Notes: a model not told the origin generated them from the sequence alone. Counted from the stretch's first letter, positions 11,635 through 24,110 are shown. The stretch: DNA of 64,000 bases from Culex pipiens pallens (GCF_016801865.2 NC_068939.1:73150100-73214099), one strand, 5' to 3'. Numbers and translations: made by a program.

Positions 11635-12912
11635 GGGGCACTCCAATTGCCAAAATCATTACCAAAGTTACTTCGCAGAAGGTCCTCATTCGCGCGCGCT
11701 CAACCCGTGTACTTGCACATGAGGTACAAGACCGAAAAAGTGCGCGTAAGCGACCTAGACATAGAAAATAACAAAAAAAAACCAAAGCACGAAAATCGGC
11801 GCCTTTTCGGTAAGGGATAATTCCGAGATGTGTGCACGTGAGCTCTCATCCAAAAAAAGCGAAGGAGGTACATAATTGCCCACAGAGAATGCCCTTTTCT
11901 GCTGGGTACTCGACAATTGACGCGACGACGACGATGACCCCACACGTTGCGTTTTGGTTCAAAGCACTGTGTGCAATTGGACAATTACGGACCTCACGAC
12001 CTTGGTCCGCAGTGTGGTCGTGGTGCAGGCTGCCAAATGCCGGCGAAAGGATGACCCCACGCAGAGTGATGCCTGGTCGTTCAGAACTGGGCCACCGATG
12101 GACCTTTGATGGAATTTGGAGCGTTGGCGGATTTCAGAACACCATGTGCTTAGGTATTGCTCACAATGAGATTTTAAAATTTTCACGATGTCAATCAAAC
12201 AAACATAATCTGAAAAAGTGTTATGTAGGAGGCCTACTTGTAAAAAACGGTTATAATTTTTGATTACAAAGTTCCCCGATGGTGAAAGCTATGTGACTTT
12301 TTTGAAGCTTTAATTTAAGTGAAAAATTGAAAGCTCTAATGTAATTCCAATCTTTAATTTGTTTTTTAAATGTTTTATTTTGGTTTGAATTTTTTATTTA
12401 TTCTGTAATTTTTTTATTAATCTTTAATTTAGATAAAGAATCATTTTAACGAATTTGGTTTGTTCAAAGAAAACCCTTTATTATATTTGTTCAACTAAAT
12501 GTAAAACTTCCTATTCCTCACATTTTGCTTTAACAGATTCCCAAAACTCGATTTTAACCTTGTTTGTAGATCGGCCATTTCTGTGGCGTAATTAGTCATA
12601 ATAGACGTTTACTTGCTATTTGATTTTTTTCCAAATCTGGAGGCACTTGCAAATATACAAATATAAATGTTAAAGGAAGAGTTCTTGGGCTTCGACCCTC
12701 GTCATTTAAAAAAAATGGAGCGTACCACAACCTTCGACCACACCCTCCCCCCACCAAAATACGTTACGTAATAAAATAACGCTCCCTTGCCGTTAAAGTT
12801 GACTTCATATTCACCTCAAAAAACAGATTTTTTTCAGAAGAAACAAGTAGCAGTCCTAAGATTTTCTTAAAATCAATATGAGATCTACTTTCCATGCTTT
12901 TTTCACGACTTT
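11635..12912. other. Non-coding; single-copy-looking block then AT-rich
   Basis: 11640-12200 is comparatively GC-rich and continues the sequence interrupted by the Transib-like insertion. A 143-codon open frame at 11832-12263 has no recognisable features. 12250-12900 is AT-rich. Confidence 0.35.
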
Positions 12913-12916
12913 TTAA

Positions 12917-14283
12917 GAGCGAGTCCACGAGCAAAGCATACCCATCTCGCATCGACCTCACCAATCTGCCTGAAATTTTCAGGGGATGTTTGTACATATA
13001 AAACTAGCATCTGGCCAAAATATGAGCACTCTAGGTCAACGGGAAGTGGGGTAAATCGGGACACAAAGTTTGAAGGTTCAAAAACGTCAAAAATCTTAAA
13101 AAGGCTATAACTTGGGCAAAATTCAATTTAATTTCAAAAATCAACATGCATCTGAAAGGGTTTGAAAAATGCAACAAAATGCAGGGTAGAACATCTCAAT
13201 TGGTTATTTCTAAAGGGAGTTATTGGCATTTTAGTGAAAAAATAGCATAATTTTCAAACTCAAATAAAAAAGTGTTCCATCCAGATATCAACTCGGTTCG
13301 ACCTGCATCCTGTAGGGGACATCTGGGACTACCATCTGAGACTGAGAACGCTTTGGGTAAGGCAGTTTAACATATTAAATAGACACTTTTACTTTCAGTG
13401 AATTTTTAAGTCGTAAATTTTTGCTCGGGGGACCCCTTAGATCCCATTTTTTGGTGATAATTTTATCATATTCTTTCCCTGAGACAATTTCACAATAGAA
13501 ACATGCATAAAATGTTTATTTTAACCCTTTAAAAATTTAAAGTTAAAAAAATAAGAAGCTGCATTTTTCTGGTTACATCTAGTATCCTTGGAAACGAACT
13601 TGATTTTCAATAAATGTGAATCGATTTTTTTTTAAACTTAAATTTTTAAAGGGTTTAAATGGATGAAAACAAACATTTTGTGTATGTTTCTATTGTGAAA
13701 TTGTCTCAGGAACACGAATATCATAAAATTATCACAAAAAAATGGGATCTAAGGGGTCCCCCGAGCAAACATTTACGACTAAAAAATTCACTAAAAGTAA
13801 AAGTGTCTATTTAATATGTTAAACTGCCTTACCCAAAGCGTTCTCAACCTCAGATGGTAGTCCCAGATGTCCCCTACAAGATGCAGGTCGAACCGAGTTG
13901 ATATCTGGATGGAACACTTTTTTATTTGAGTTTGAAAATTATGCTATTTTTTCACTAAAATGCCAATAACTCCCTTTAAAAATAACCAATTGAGATGCTC
14001 TACCCTGCATTTTGTTGCATTTTTTAAGCCCTTTCAGATGCATGTTGAATTTTGAAATTAAATTGAATATTGCCGAAGTTATAGCCTTTTTAAGATTTTT
14101 GTCGTTTTTGAACCTTTAAACTTTGTGTCCCGATTTGCCCCACTTCCCGTAGACCTAGAGTACTCATATTTTGACCAGATGCTAGTTTTATATGTACAAA
14201 CATCCCCTGAAAATTGCAGGTAGATTGGTGAGGTGTAAACGACGTCCCATACAAAGGGGTATGCCCTGTTCGTGGACTCGCTC
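12917..14283. mobile_element. TTAA foldback MITE, GAGCGAGTCCACGAGCA family, copy 1
   Basis: Flanked by TTAA at 12913-12916 and 14284-14287. The whole 1367-bp element is an inverted repeat with ~680-bp arms around a short loop near 13570-13620. The ends are GAGCGAGTCCACGAGCA and, in reverse complement, GAGCGAGTCCACGAACA. No coding capacity. Further copies are at 40124-40670 (internally deleted) and 41238-42618. Confidence 0.85.
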
Positions 14284-14287
14284 TTAA

Positions 14288-14710
14288 AAAGAAGCATGTC
14301 TAGCGGCTCGGCGAATTCAATCAAAATCTTCCCAATCTTCGATATAGGGGGAAATTCTCGTATGTTTGCCACGTTTTGCACTCGCTCCTAATTACATCTA
14401 ATTTGCTTATTTTCTTCACTTCACTTCATATTGAGCTGTTTATCACTAAGTTTCAGATGAAAACGTTTTTAATGAGCTGTAATTAAACGTCAAAGTGCAG
14501 ATATTCCAACATTACAGGCACGATGGAGTTAGGTGCTGTTTCCCTATTAACCTATTTTTTTATTTCGACTTTACACGCAAAAAATATTTTGCAAATTCTT
14601 CTTTACGAATATATTTCGAAGACTGTTGAAATTTAATTTAAAGATCGGACCAACGGTTGCAAAACTCAAAAGATGTCATTTTTTGCACCTCCAACGTATC
14701 CAAAAAAGCT
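14288..14710. other. AT-rich non-coding
   Basis: Nothing recognised between the foldback element and the poly-C MITE. Confidence 0.35.
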
Positions 14711-14843
14711 TCATCCATAAAGTACGTCACGCTAAAATCAGCCAAAATTTACCCCCCCCCCCCCCCCCCCCCCTTTGTCATGCTTTTGTGATACTTGCTC
14801 AGACCCCCCTCCCTTCCTAGAGCGTGACATACTTTATGGATGA
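14711..14843. mobile_element. Short MITE with 22-C run
   Basis: A 23-bp inverted repeat with one mismatch: TCATCCATAAAGTACGTCAC at the left, reverse complement at the right end. It encloses about 85 bp that includes an uninterrupted run of 22 C (14752-14773). The retroposon at 14884 begins just downstream. Confidence 0.7.
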
Positions 14844-14883
14844 CGCCAAATATGTTTTTTTTCTAGAACGGTAATTTTGCTCC

Positions 14884-15643
14884 GATTAGTGCGCTGACCA
14901 CGGGGACGCGCTGTCTTGTTTTTGCATGCTCATTTTCATTTCTTTTGTGTCGCTGTTTGTGTGCTTGGGTGCGTGGTTATTATAATTAAATAATGGCATC
15001 ATTAATGCTGAGCGAGTTGTGGCGCTATAACCACGGCATGTAATGTCCTGGGCATCTGTGGAAATACGATGTCCCATCCCAGTGGGTCCCAAAACAACAC
15101 ATGGAACATGGACACTTTTCCAGCAAAGGATTAATGTTTTTAAAAAACTGTATCGTATATTGAAAATCATATACTAATAACTTCCACTATCTCATCAACA
15201 GTGAGCGAGTTGTGGCGCTATAACCACGGCAAATAGTGTCCTGGGCATTTGTGGAAATACAATGTCCCATCCTTGAGGGTCCCGGAGCACCAAAACTTCT
15301 TAGCATGGTGCTCCCAACGAATAATAACCTAAAACCAAAACTCGGAGCGTATGGTGGTGTGTCCCCACGCTTCTTCCTCCCCTGTAGATTCAGAACTGTA
15401 TTGTGGTTTGAACACACACCCCGTGCTCAAACTCAATCCAATTCAACGAATCATCTCTGCGGTAAACTTTACGCAGTAGGCCTGGCCGGTTTAACGTTTT
15501 GTGATGTTTCAATGCATTCTATTGCAATGGTACACTACAAATGTTAATAAATGACAAGAAGAGGCTAGGCGTCATCTAACCTAAGGCACTCTCCAGGATC
15601 CCTTCGAAAGATTGGCTGCGCTAGGGTTTGATTAGATTAGATT
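14884..15643 (+). mobile_element. Retroposon with (GATTA)n tail and 19-bp TSD
   Basis: Flanked by AGAACGGTAATTTTGCTCC (14865-14883) and AGAATGGTAATTTTGCTCC (15644-15662), which differ at one base. The 3' end is GATTAGATTAGATTA, a short tandem tail typical of some non-LTR retrotransposons or the SINEs they mobilise. The body contains two diverged copies of a ~90-bp block starting GCGAGTTGTGGCGCTATAAC (about 15012 and 15206). No reverse transcriptase is present, so it is either a 5'-truncated LINE 3' UTR or a SINE; I cannot name the family. Confidence 0.75.
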
Positions 15644-15662
15644 AGAATGGTAATTTTGCTCC

Positions 15663-17549
15663 ATTATTTTTATTTAAATATGTATTTAAGAAAATCGAAT
15701 TTGAAAAACACGAATATTATTCTCTGACATAACATGCAATTCCGACAGTCGACAGACAAGATACATGAGTTGCATTGAAAAAACTGGAATCTTATTTTTT
15801 CTGAATTTACAAGTATGGCCTACAATTCACACAAGGTTGCAAGCAAATGTCTTAGAGGTCAAATTATTTGTTAACAGTGAAGATTTAAAGAAGACTGTCT
15901 CGTTTGATTGTTTGCGAAAATTAGCTTTAGTTTTTTTTATCGTGGGTAAATTTGAGTATTTCAGTTTTCGTTCCATGATATCTTTTTTATGGAACTCTTT
16001 TAGGACTCTGGTTTTTACGGTCAATTTAACTCAAGAATAACGAAATTCCCAGTTAATTAAACGAGAGCGGCTAAATAAGCTTAAAGTTTTAATGAGGAGG
16101 AAAAGAAAACTGATTAAAATGTTACGAAATATTACTGGATTTGGAAGATATTGCTTGTTTAATTTCTTTGAAAATGTGTTGAAGAAGACTTTTTCAATTC
16201 AATTATATTAATTTTATTACTGAAAAATTAGTTCAAGATTTCGTATTTCTTACAACCTAATAGAGTTAAGGAGTTTCATTCAGTTAGGCTATAATACACT
16301 ATAATTCATTTTGATGATATTAGATATTCTAACAATGGCATTGGCAGGTGAGAGAAAAACTACACCTAAAGAAATAGGAGAAATTTCTATTCAACATTTA
16401 TCTTTTTACTACATCGATGAACTACGGTTATGAAAGCTTCCACAAGGGTTTTGAGAACTTGTCGCAAAATGTCTTTGGTCATAGAGATTGCACCCACGAA
16501 GTTTTGACAAAATCACAGATGCAAAAAAGGTATCGTTGTTAGATGAGCATCAAAGAATATCTTCCAAGCTCAATTCATAAAAAAGTGGTATTAAATCCGA
16601 TTGAAACTCTAGCAAAAAATAATCAAACTTAAAGTCGTTTATTTTCATCTAGAAACTATTCCCTTGGGTGGGTGTCAGCCGAATCGCTTGGCGCCACTTA
16701 ATTACCACCTTTGCAACCCTCTCTCTCGCGCCCCTCAACAAAAAGCCCATTTAGAGGGGGAATCCACTGGGACGCAAGCTTTCACATTTCAACACCTCGT
16801 TCATCCCGAAATTTTAACGCTGCTGCTGACCCAGGAAGAGACAAATAAAACAAACACACAGCCAGCCAGGCCCGGCTTGTTGCCCCATCATGCTGCCCAA
16901 ATGGGTATCAATTTGAACCGCGTTTCAATATGTATTTATGTATGAAAGGAAATAAAGTATAACCTCCTCAATCAGACAGCGAGAGAAATGATACAGGGAA
17001 AGACGGAGACTTGCTCGCGCGAGCGGTGCACTAGGGGCGAGAAACCCTACTATTTTGATGGATTTGATCGCCACACACATATGCAACGCGATAATTATAT
17101 GTTTTCGGTTACAAACCAGCCACAAAGTGAGGGCTCTTAAGGCTCGCGCGCTCAGCCGGAGCTCCAGTTTGGGCATTTTTCGAGGTTGTTGTTGTTGGAC
17201 ACCATCAGAGTTCGTTGAAACAACAGATGAACAAAAAAAATCACACACACAGGATTAGCTTGTTAGACTGGTTGAAAAGTTATAATTTAACACATTTTCG
17301 ACGACTGATCGATAGAGTGCTTTGCGCGAAGACAGTGGTAATCATTGATGGAAAAAGGTTCGATGTCTTAACAAGGGGAAACAACAAATATTTCACTTGA
17401 AACTATAAAGGAGTGGTTCTCTACGATTTTGCAAATCAACTTTTTTTGTATTTCTTGATTTTGATTAAACTTTGTCCATGCATTTCCTATGTAAAAAGAA
17501 GTAATTTTTATCATTCGTTTTCCATACATTTTTTGGGGCTGGCATACAA
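15663..17549. other. Non-coding, nothing recognised as a gene
   Basis: AT-rich to 16640, then a more GC-rich 16660-17250 block that looks single-copy. Open frames there (for example 16664-16945) show no protein features. Confidence 0.35.
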
Positions 17550-17771
17550 AATTGGTCTGTAAAAGTAGGACCCAGGGAGACGACTCCTACACCTGGACTG
17601 AGCTATCGACCTAACCTCTAGGTTAGACTGGGGCCAACATTTACTTCCTCGTCCGATGGAAGGCGTGATCATACAAATTTCATCTCGAAAAATGCCACCC
17701 GGACCTTCTGGGATCGAACCTAGGCCAACTGGGTGAGAGGCAACCACGCTTACCCCTACACTACGGGTCCC
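17550..17771 (-). mobile_element. tRNA-derived SINE
   Basis: The minus-strand head at 17771 starts GGGACCCGTAGTGTAGGGGT. It has an A-box-like TGTAGGGGTAAGCG and a B box GGTTCGATCCC (about 17710-17722), followed by a body containing GACGAGGAAGTAAATGTTGG, then CCTAGAGGTTAGG. TSDs are not clear; GGCAT occurs at both ends. It is a different SINE family from the one at 393-615. Confidence 0.75.
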
Positions 17772-18439
17772 GGCATTCCCAAAATACGTTTTGCTTAATT
17801 TTAATATCTTTCATATATATATTTTAGGGGATTAAAAAATACATTTTTTGGGCCATAGTGCGTGATGGTGCAAAATCTGGTTTGGGAGATACGCATTTTT
17901 GAAAAAAAAAGTGTTATTTTAGCAAATATCCAAAATCTGGAACGAAAAAAATATAAAAAATCATATTAAAAATCGAGCAATATGTGTTTGTGAAACAGCC
18001 TCAAAAAGAATGTAAATCGGTGAAAATGATTTTTTTCTGAGTGTCACTTAATTAGCCTGTCATTTTCAACTGCCGATAACTCCAAAACTATTGGTCCGAT
18101 GTTCGAAGTAAAAATGTAATCTTTTGTGAAATTTTTGATCTTTTCAATAAAAATGTTTCAACATTTTTATAATTTGCTCTAAAATATGAAATAAGGAAAT
18201 TAAACTATTTTTAAAACATTTAAAACAAAGTTAAGCCTGATTATGAAATTTTAAGATTATTTAGATTGCAAGGTTCACAAAATTTCGCAAAAAAATCAAT
18301 TTCAACATTGAAAATCGGATCAATAGTTTCCGAGATATCCTCAATTGAAAACTACAGGCTATTCGGGTGACATATAAAAAGACAATTACACCGTCTTCGC
18401 AAACTAATATAAAACAAGACAAACATTGAACGAAAAGCT
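17772..18439. other. AT-rich non-coding
   Basis: The word GATGGTGCAAAATCTGGTTT near 17865 recurs as GATGGTGCAAAATTTGGTTT near 40858, so both are remnants of one repeat family. Confidence 0.4.
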
Positions 18440-18531
18440 CCAGGAGGATAAGGCGGGAATCGAACCCGCGCCACATAGCAAATAAGGTATCGGCAGCCGA
18501 AACCGCTAACCACCGCGCCAAGTGGCCCTCA
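18440..18531 (-). mobile_element. tRNA-like SINE head
   Basis: On the minus strand, GGGCCACTTGGCGCGGTGGT begins a tRNA-like sequence with a perfect B box GGTTCGATTCC at about 18456-18466. It resembles the SINE head at 540-615. The body downstream is not resolved and no TSD was found. A functional tRNA is unlikely, because the anticodon arm is not well formed. Confidence 0.6.
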
Positions 18532-18995
18532 AAATTCACTTTCATAATTTGGAATTATTTATAAGGCTTGTATCTCAAAAACTAATTACCCGATTTAAAA
18601 AAAATCGGAGAGAAAATTATAAAAAAATCGCTTTTCAAAAATATCTTTTTTTAATTATCTATTCTTTCAAGATTTATTTTTTAACGGTGCACATCAACCA
18701 AAGCTTTTGCACCCAGATTAATGTTACAGACATTTTAGTATCTTCAAAACTACGGGAACTATCGATATATTTTATTATTTATCCCCTAAACTACTATTTC
18801 CATAAAGATTTGCAACAAAATTTGTATTTTTTTAATAACTAAATTATTTCAGGATTGGGTCCGTAAGTTCAACAATTTTTTAATAAGAAGACAATAACTT
18901 AGCTTAAAAAAACAAAAATTTATAACTAAAAGTAGCTATAACTTGAGTACATATCATCAAAAATTTTCAATTTTCGAGATTTTTCAAAAACCACA

Positions 18996-19759
18996 TTTTT
19001 GCCTTACTCACCTCAATGAGGAAAGGCTTTAAAATCACTCGAAAAATGAAATCTTTATTCGACCTCGTAGACCCACCTTCACGTATACCTATCGACTCAG
19101 AATCAAATTCTGAACAAATGTCTGTGCGTGTGTCTGGATGTGAGTCCGTGCACCGAAAAATATGCACACGATTATCTCCGGACTGGCTGAACCGATTTGG
19201 ACCGTTTTGGTCTCATTCGATCCGTCTTGGGGTCCCACAAGACCCTAGTTAATATTATGAAGTTTAGAAAAGTACTTCAAAAGTTATGCTAAAAAAACGA
19301 TTTTAGCTAAACTTCGGAAGATTGTAAAAAGGGTGTTTTTTGTAAGAAACCCCAACATTCTAAATATTGTTAGACAGGTATTTGAAAGACCTTTCCAACG
19401 CGTTCAAAAGATTGAAGATCTGACAACCCTATCAAAAGTTATGAGCACTTAAGTGTTATTTATACACTTTTTTGAGGCCGGATCTCAAATATTTTGATGA
19501 AAAAGTTGTCCGGATCTATCATGCGACCCATCGTTGGATAGGTAATCAAAAGACCTTTCCAACAAGCCCAAAAGATTGAAGATCTGACATCAAAAGTTAT
19601 AAGTACTTTAGTGTTTTTGATACGTTTTTTTTTGAGGCCGGATCTCAGAAATTTTGATAAAAAATAAGTGTTATTTATACATTTTTTTGAGGCTGTGTGG
19701 TGTATTCAGTTTATGAGTGCGAGGAAGGCACTAACCACCTAAAGGTGGATTAAGTAACG
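18996..19759 (+). repeat. Culex-type interspersed repeat, copy 1
   Basis: Starts with a hairpin-forming GCCTTACTCACC...ATGAGGAAAGGC end and finishes with CCACCTAAAGGTGG, then ATTAAGTAACG. An inverted copy lies at 53880-54687. It contains GACCCACCTTCACGTATACC and several tandem ~100-bp degenerate blocks around GGCCGGATCTCA. It has no terminal inverted repeat or coding capacity; both ends carry small hairpins. I recall this repeat as very common in Culex but cannot verify that here. Confidence 0.7.
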
Positions 19760-20105
19760 TTTTTTAATAAATCATACCTTTTTTTAACACCATCACGCTC
19801 TCTGGTTCAAAAGATGTCTTTTTAGTATATTAAAAATGAAATTTAAAGACACTTATTTTGAAAAGTCTACTTTAAGTAAAAAAAATAATAAAAAATACTT
19901 TTTCCGTGTAATTATTTTTTTCTAATTTTTTTCAGAAAATCAATTCTTAAGATAAAGAATTTTACACATTTACAAACTCATTTTGTGTGACCATCGGCCA
20001 GGAGACTTTGTGGAAAAAATAATGGACAAAGTTACTCCAAATCAAAAAACAATAAATAAAAAAACACGAAACAAATAAAATAAATTACTCGATTGTTGAT
20101 TGTTG
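19760..20105. other. AT-rich non-coding leading to a short TTGATTG tract
   Basis: No gene. The last 15 bases (20091-20105) are two units of the TTGATTG repeat that also forms the large array at 21460. Confidence 0.5.
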
Positions 20106-20166
20106 CACAGACAACAGACGTAGCAGCTAGAACAAAATAATTTGAAAATCTTATGTAAAACCATGG

Positions 20167-20305
20167 CGGGTGATACACTCACCAACTTGATTTTTATTAT
20201 GCTAAGTTTTTTTAAATAAATTTAATTTAATAAATTGTCGGGTGATACACTCACCAACTTGATTTTTATTATGCTAAGTTTTTTTTAAATAAATTTAATT
20301 TTATG
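20167..20305 (+). repeat. Tandem duplication, ~72-bp period
   Basis: GGGTGATACACTCACCAACT and its following ~40 bases occur twice, starting near 20167 and 20239, nearly identical. Confidence 0.85.
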
Positions 20306-20595
20306 CTCTGAAATTAACTAACATTCATCTGAAGCGATACTCAAAATAATTACTTTCAACATTTCAAAACTAATTTTGATGTACACATCAATTTTCTCGA
20401 CGAAAACAGGCATGAAACTTTTGATGAGAATGAGAATACGGCCAACCACGTGCTTTTCGATGTTGTTGTTTACACTTGAGAGCAGGACGGGAGAGTTGTC
20501 AAATCTCCTCTGCGACGACAGCGCCACAAATGGCTTCCCTGACAGACGGACCGGGCCGACAACGGCCCGAAAACCGCCCGACGGCTCGACAAAAC

Positions 20596-20635
20596 GGCCC
20601 GAATTCCGACGGTTTGTCCGACGGAATTCGGGCCC
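20596..20635. other. GC-rich hairpin
   Basis: GGCCCGAATTCCGACGG, a 6-base gap, and its near-complement (one mismatch) form a 17-bp stem in an AT-rich setting. Nearby GGCCG, CGGCCC and GACGGGCCG words suggest further local pairing. Confidence 0.7.
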
Positions 20636-20828
20636 TTTTCGTGCGTATATGCAACACTTTGTCCGACGATCGTCGAAATCGACGTTTGAGAAAATCGACG
20701 TTGACGGGCCGTTTTCCGGCGACTTTGTTATTTAGATTGTCCTGCCATTGTCGTACGTTCTCGTTTCGGATTTAGGGATTAATTTAATAATTTAATACAT
20801 ACAAAAGTGAACTTTATTGCAAACAACT

Positions 20829-21013
20829 TTATTTTTCTTTATAAATATATCGATGATTGATGTATTTTTGTCTTCGGTGTGTTCTTGAAATCCTATTTTG
20901 ATCCAAAGAAACAGCTCTGGCATGATTTATTTTTGTCTTTGCCTAAAAGAAAAGGTTATTTAAGAAAATATGAAAAAAAAACAAGTAAATTAAGAATTTA
21001 CCTCTTCCTCCAT
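20829..21013 (-). CDS. Candidate two-exon small ORF (41 aa), unknown
   Basis: On the minus strand, ATG at 21013-21011 starts MEEE. A consensus-like donor (GAG|GTAAAT, GT at 21001-21000) and an acceptor after a pyrimidine-rich stretch (TTTTAG, AG at 20944-20943) define a 59-bp intron, the size of the introns in the two real genes here. Splicing keeps the frame and gives a 41-residue basic protein ending at 20829. AATAAA follows about 20 bases after the stop (plus-strand TTTATT near 20811). I recognise no family. It sits inside a putative transposon, so it may be a transposon-derived transcript, or chance. Confidence 0.25.
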
Positions 21014-21458
21014 CGCAGCACCTAATTGACCGACAGCTGCTTATCCCTGATGATGGCCGAATCCACGCCGATTTAAGTTCCCTCGTGGTTCCTCCGAAGA
21101 GAGCGATTTTTCCACCGCGGCCGGATTCCGTCCAGGGAAAAACATGTCTGTTTGACTTGTTTCCACTAGCATCATTTTAAATAAAATTTAATGGATTCGG
21201 TGAAAAGAAAAACTGTTGAAGACTTAGTGAAAATCAATGATCAGCTGTCATAAATTTTATCACCGCCTACCTAGTTTTCTATAGGCCGATCAAGCGCAGG
21301 ACAAACGCTCGAAAATGGCAGGACAAGATCGATTTCGAGCAGATAACGCTTCAAATCGCACGACCGCGGACTTCAGTCTAACAGGGTTGCCATTCTCAAT
21401 AAAACCGTTGCATGTTTTTACACAAGGTGGTGATCGAGCCAAAACGTCTGTTGTCTGT

Positions 21459-24110
21459 GATTGTTGATTGTTGATTGTTGATTGTTGATTGTTGATTGTT
21501 GATTGTTGATTGTTGATTGTTAATTGTTGATTGTTGATTGTTGATTGTTGATTGTTGATTGTTGATTGTTGATTGTTGATTGTTGATTGTTGATTGTTGA
21601 TTGTTGATTGTTGATTGTTGATTGTTGATTGTTGATTGTTGATTGTTGATTGTCGATTGTTGATTGTTGATTGTTGATTGTTGATTGTTGATTGTTGATT
21701 GTTGATTGTTGATTGTTGATTGTTGATTGTTGATTGTTGATTGTTGATTGTTGATTGTTGATTGTTGATTGTTGATTGTTGATTGTTGATTGTTGATTGT
21801 TGATTGTTGATTGTTGATTGTTGATGGTTGATTGTTGATTGTTGATTGTTGATTGTTGATTGTTGATTGTTGATTGTTGATTGTTGATTGTTGATTGTTG
21901 ATTGTTGATTGTTGATTGTTGATTGTTGATTGTTGATTGTTGATTGTTGATTGTTGATTGTTGATTGTTGATTGTTGATTGTTGATTGTTGATTGTTGAT
22001 TGTTGATTGTTGATTGTTGATTGTTGATTGTTGATTGTTGATTGTTGATTGTTGATTGTTGATTGTTGATTGTTGATTGTTGATTGTTGATTGTTGATTG
22101 TTGATTGTTGATTGTTGATTGTTGATTGTTGATTGTTGATTGTTGATTGTTGATTGTTGATTGTTGATTGTTGATTGTTGATTGTTGATTGTTGATTGTT
22201 GATTGTTGATTGTTGATTGTTGATTGTTGATTGTTGATTGTTGATTGTTGATTGTTGATTGTTGATTGTTGATTGTTGATTGTTGATTGTTGATTGTTGA
22301 TTGTTGATTGTTGATTGTTGATTGTTGATTGTTGATTGTTGATTGTTGATTGTTGATTGTTGATTGTTGATTGTTGATTGTTGATTGTTGATTGTTGATT
22401 GTTGATTGTTGATTGTTGATTGTTGATTGTTGATTGTTGATTGTTGATTGTTGATTGTTGATTGTTGATTGTTGATTGTTGATTGTTGATTGTTGATTGT
22501 TGATTGTTGATTGTTGATTGTTGATTGTTGATTGTTGATTGTTGATTGTTGATTGTTGATTGTTGATTGTTGATTGTTGATTGTTGATTGTTGATTGTTG
22601 ATTGTTGATTGTTGATTGTTGATTGTTGATTGTTGATTGTTGATTGTTGATTGTTGATTGTTGATTGATGTTTGTTGATTGTTGATTGTTGATTGTTGAT
22701 TGTTGATTGTTGATTGTTGATTGTTGATTGTTGATTGTTGATTGTTGATTGTTGATTGTTGATTGTTGATTGTTGATTGTTGATTGTTGATTGTTGATTG
22801 TTGATTGTTGATTGTTGATTGTTGATTGTTGATTGTTGATTGTTGATTGTTGATTGTTGATTGTTGATTGTTGATTGTTGATTGTTGATTGTTGATTGTT
22901 GATTGTTGATTGTTGATTGTTGATTGTTGATTGTTGATTGTTGATTGTTGATTGTTGATTGTTGATTGTTGATTGTTGATTGTTGATTGTTGATTGTTGA
23001 TTGTTGATTGTTGATTGTTGATTGTTGATTGTTGATTGTTGATTGTTGATTGTTGATTGTTGATTGTTGATTGTTGATTGTTGATTGTTGATTGTTGATT
23101 GTTGATTGTTGATTGTTGATTGTTGATTGTTGATTGTTGATTGTTGATTGTTGATTGTTGATTGTTGATTGTTGATTGTTGATTGTTGATTGTTGATTGT
23201 TGATTGTTGATTGTTGATTGTTGATTGTTGATTGTTGATTGTTGATTGTTGATTGTTGATTGTTGATTGTTGATTGTTGATTGTTGATTGTTGATTGTTG
23301 ATTGTTGATTGTTGATTGTTGATTATGATTGTTGATTGTTGATTGTTGATTGTTGATTGTTGATTGTTGATTGTTGATTGTTGATTGTTGATTGTTGATT
23401 GTTGATTGTTGATTGTTGATTGTTGATTGTTGATTGTTGATTGTTGATTGTTGATTGTTGATTGTTGATTGTTGATTGTTGATTGTTGATTGTTGATTGT
23501 TGATTGTTGATTGTTGATTGTTGATTGTTGATTGTTGATTGTTGATTGTTGATTGTTGATTGTTGATTGTTGATTGTTGATTGTTGATTGTTGATTGTTG
23601 ATTGTTGATTGTTGATTGTTGATTGTTGATTGTTGATTGTTGATTGTTGATTGTTGATTGTTGATTGTTGATTTTTGATTGTTGATTGTTGATTGTTGAT
23701 TGTTGATTGTTGATTGTTGATTGTTGATTGTTGATTGTTGATTGTTGATTGTTGATTGTTGATTGTTGATTGTTGATTGTTGATTGTTGATTGTTGATTG
23801 TTGATTGTTGATTGTTGATTGTTGATTGTTGATTGTTGATTGTTGATTGTTGATTGTTGATTGTTGATTGTTGATTGTTGATTGTTGATTGTTGATTGTT
23901 GATTGTTGATTGTTGATTGTTGATTGTTGATTGTTGATTGTTGATTGTTGATTGTTGATTGTTGATTGTTGATTGTTGATTGTTGATTGTTGATTGTTGA
24001 TTGTTGATTGTTGATTGTTGATTGTTGATTGTTGATTGTTGATTGTTGATTGTTGATTGTTGATTGTTGATTGTTGATTGTTGATTGTTGGTTGGTTTTG
24101 GTTGTTGATT
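21459..24110 (+). repeat. (TTGATTG)n satellite, about 2.6 kb
   Basis: About 375 copies of a 7-bp unit, with only a handful of variants (for example near 21528, 21652, 21824, 22671, 23323 and 23672). It decays at the right edge into degenerate TTGATGG and TTGAAAG units up to about 24200. It is not the insect telomere repeat TTAGG. All frames are open or closed periodically, with no protein implied. Confidence 0.95.

Larger units (their letters stand above)
20106..21459. mobile_element. Candidate DNA element bounded by CACAGACAACAGACG
   Basis: A perfect 15-bp inverted repeat, CACAGACAACAGACG at 20106-20120 and its complement at 21445-21459, encloses 1.35 kb. TTGATTG repeat units abut it on both sides in the same phase, as if it had inserted into the array. 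Inside are a ~72-bp period duplication (20167-20300), a GC-rich hairpin and a second inverted pair (TTGTCCTGCCATT at 20737 and 21314). Superfamily not assigned. Confidence 0.5.

Noticed and set aside
21459..24110. Telomeric repeat
   Set aside because: The unit TTGATTG is neither TTAGG nor a known dipteran telomere sequence, and unique sequence continues on both sides.
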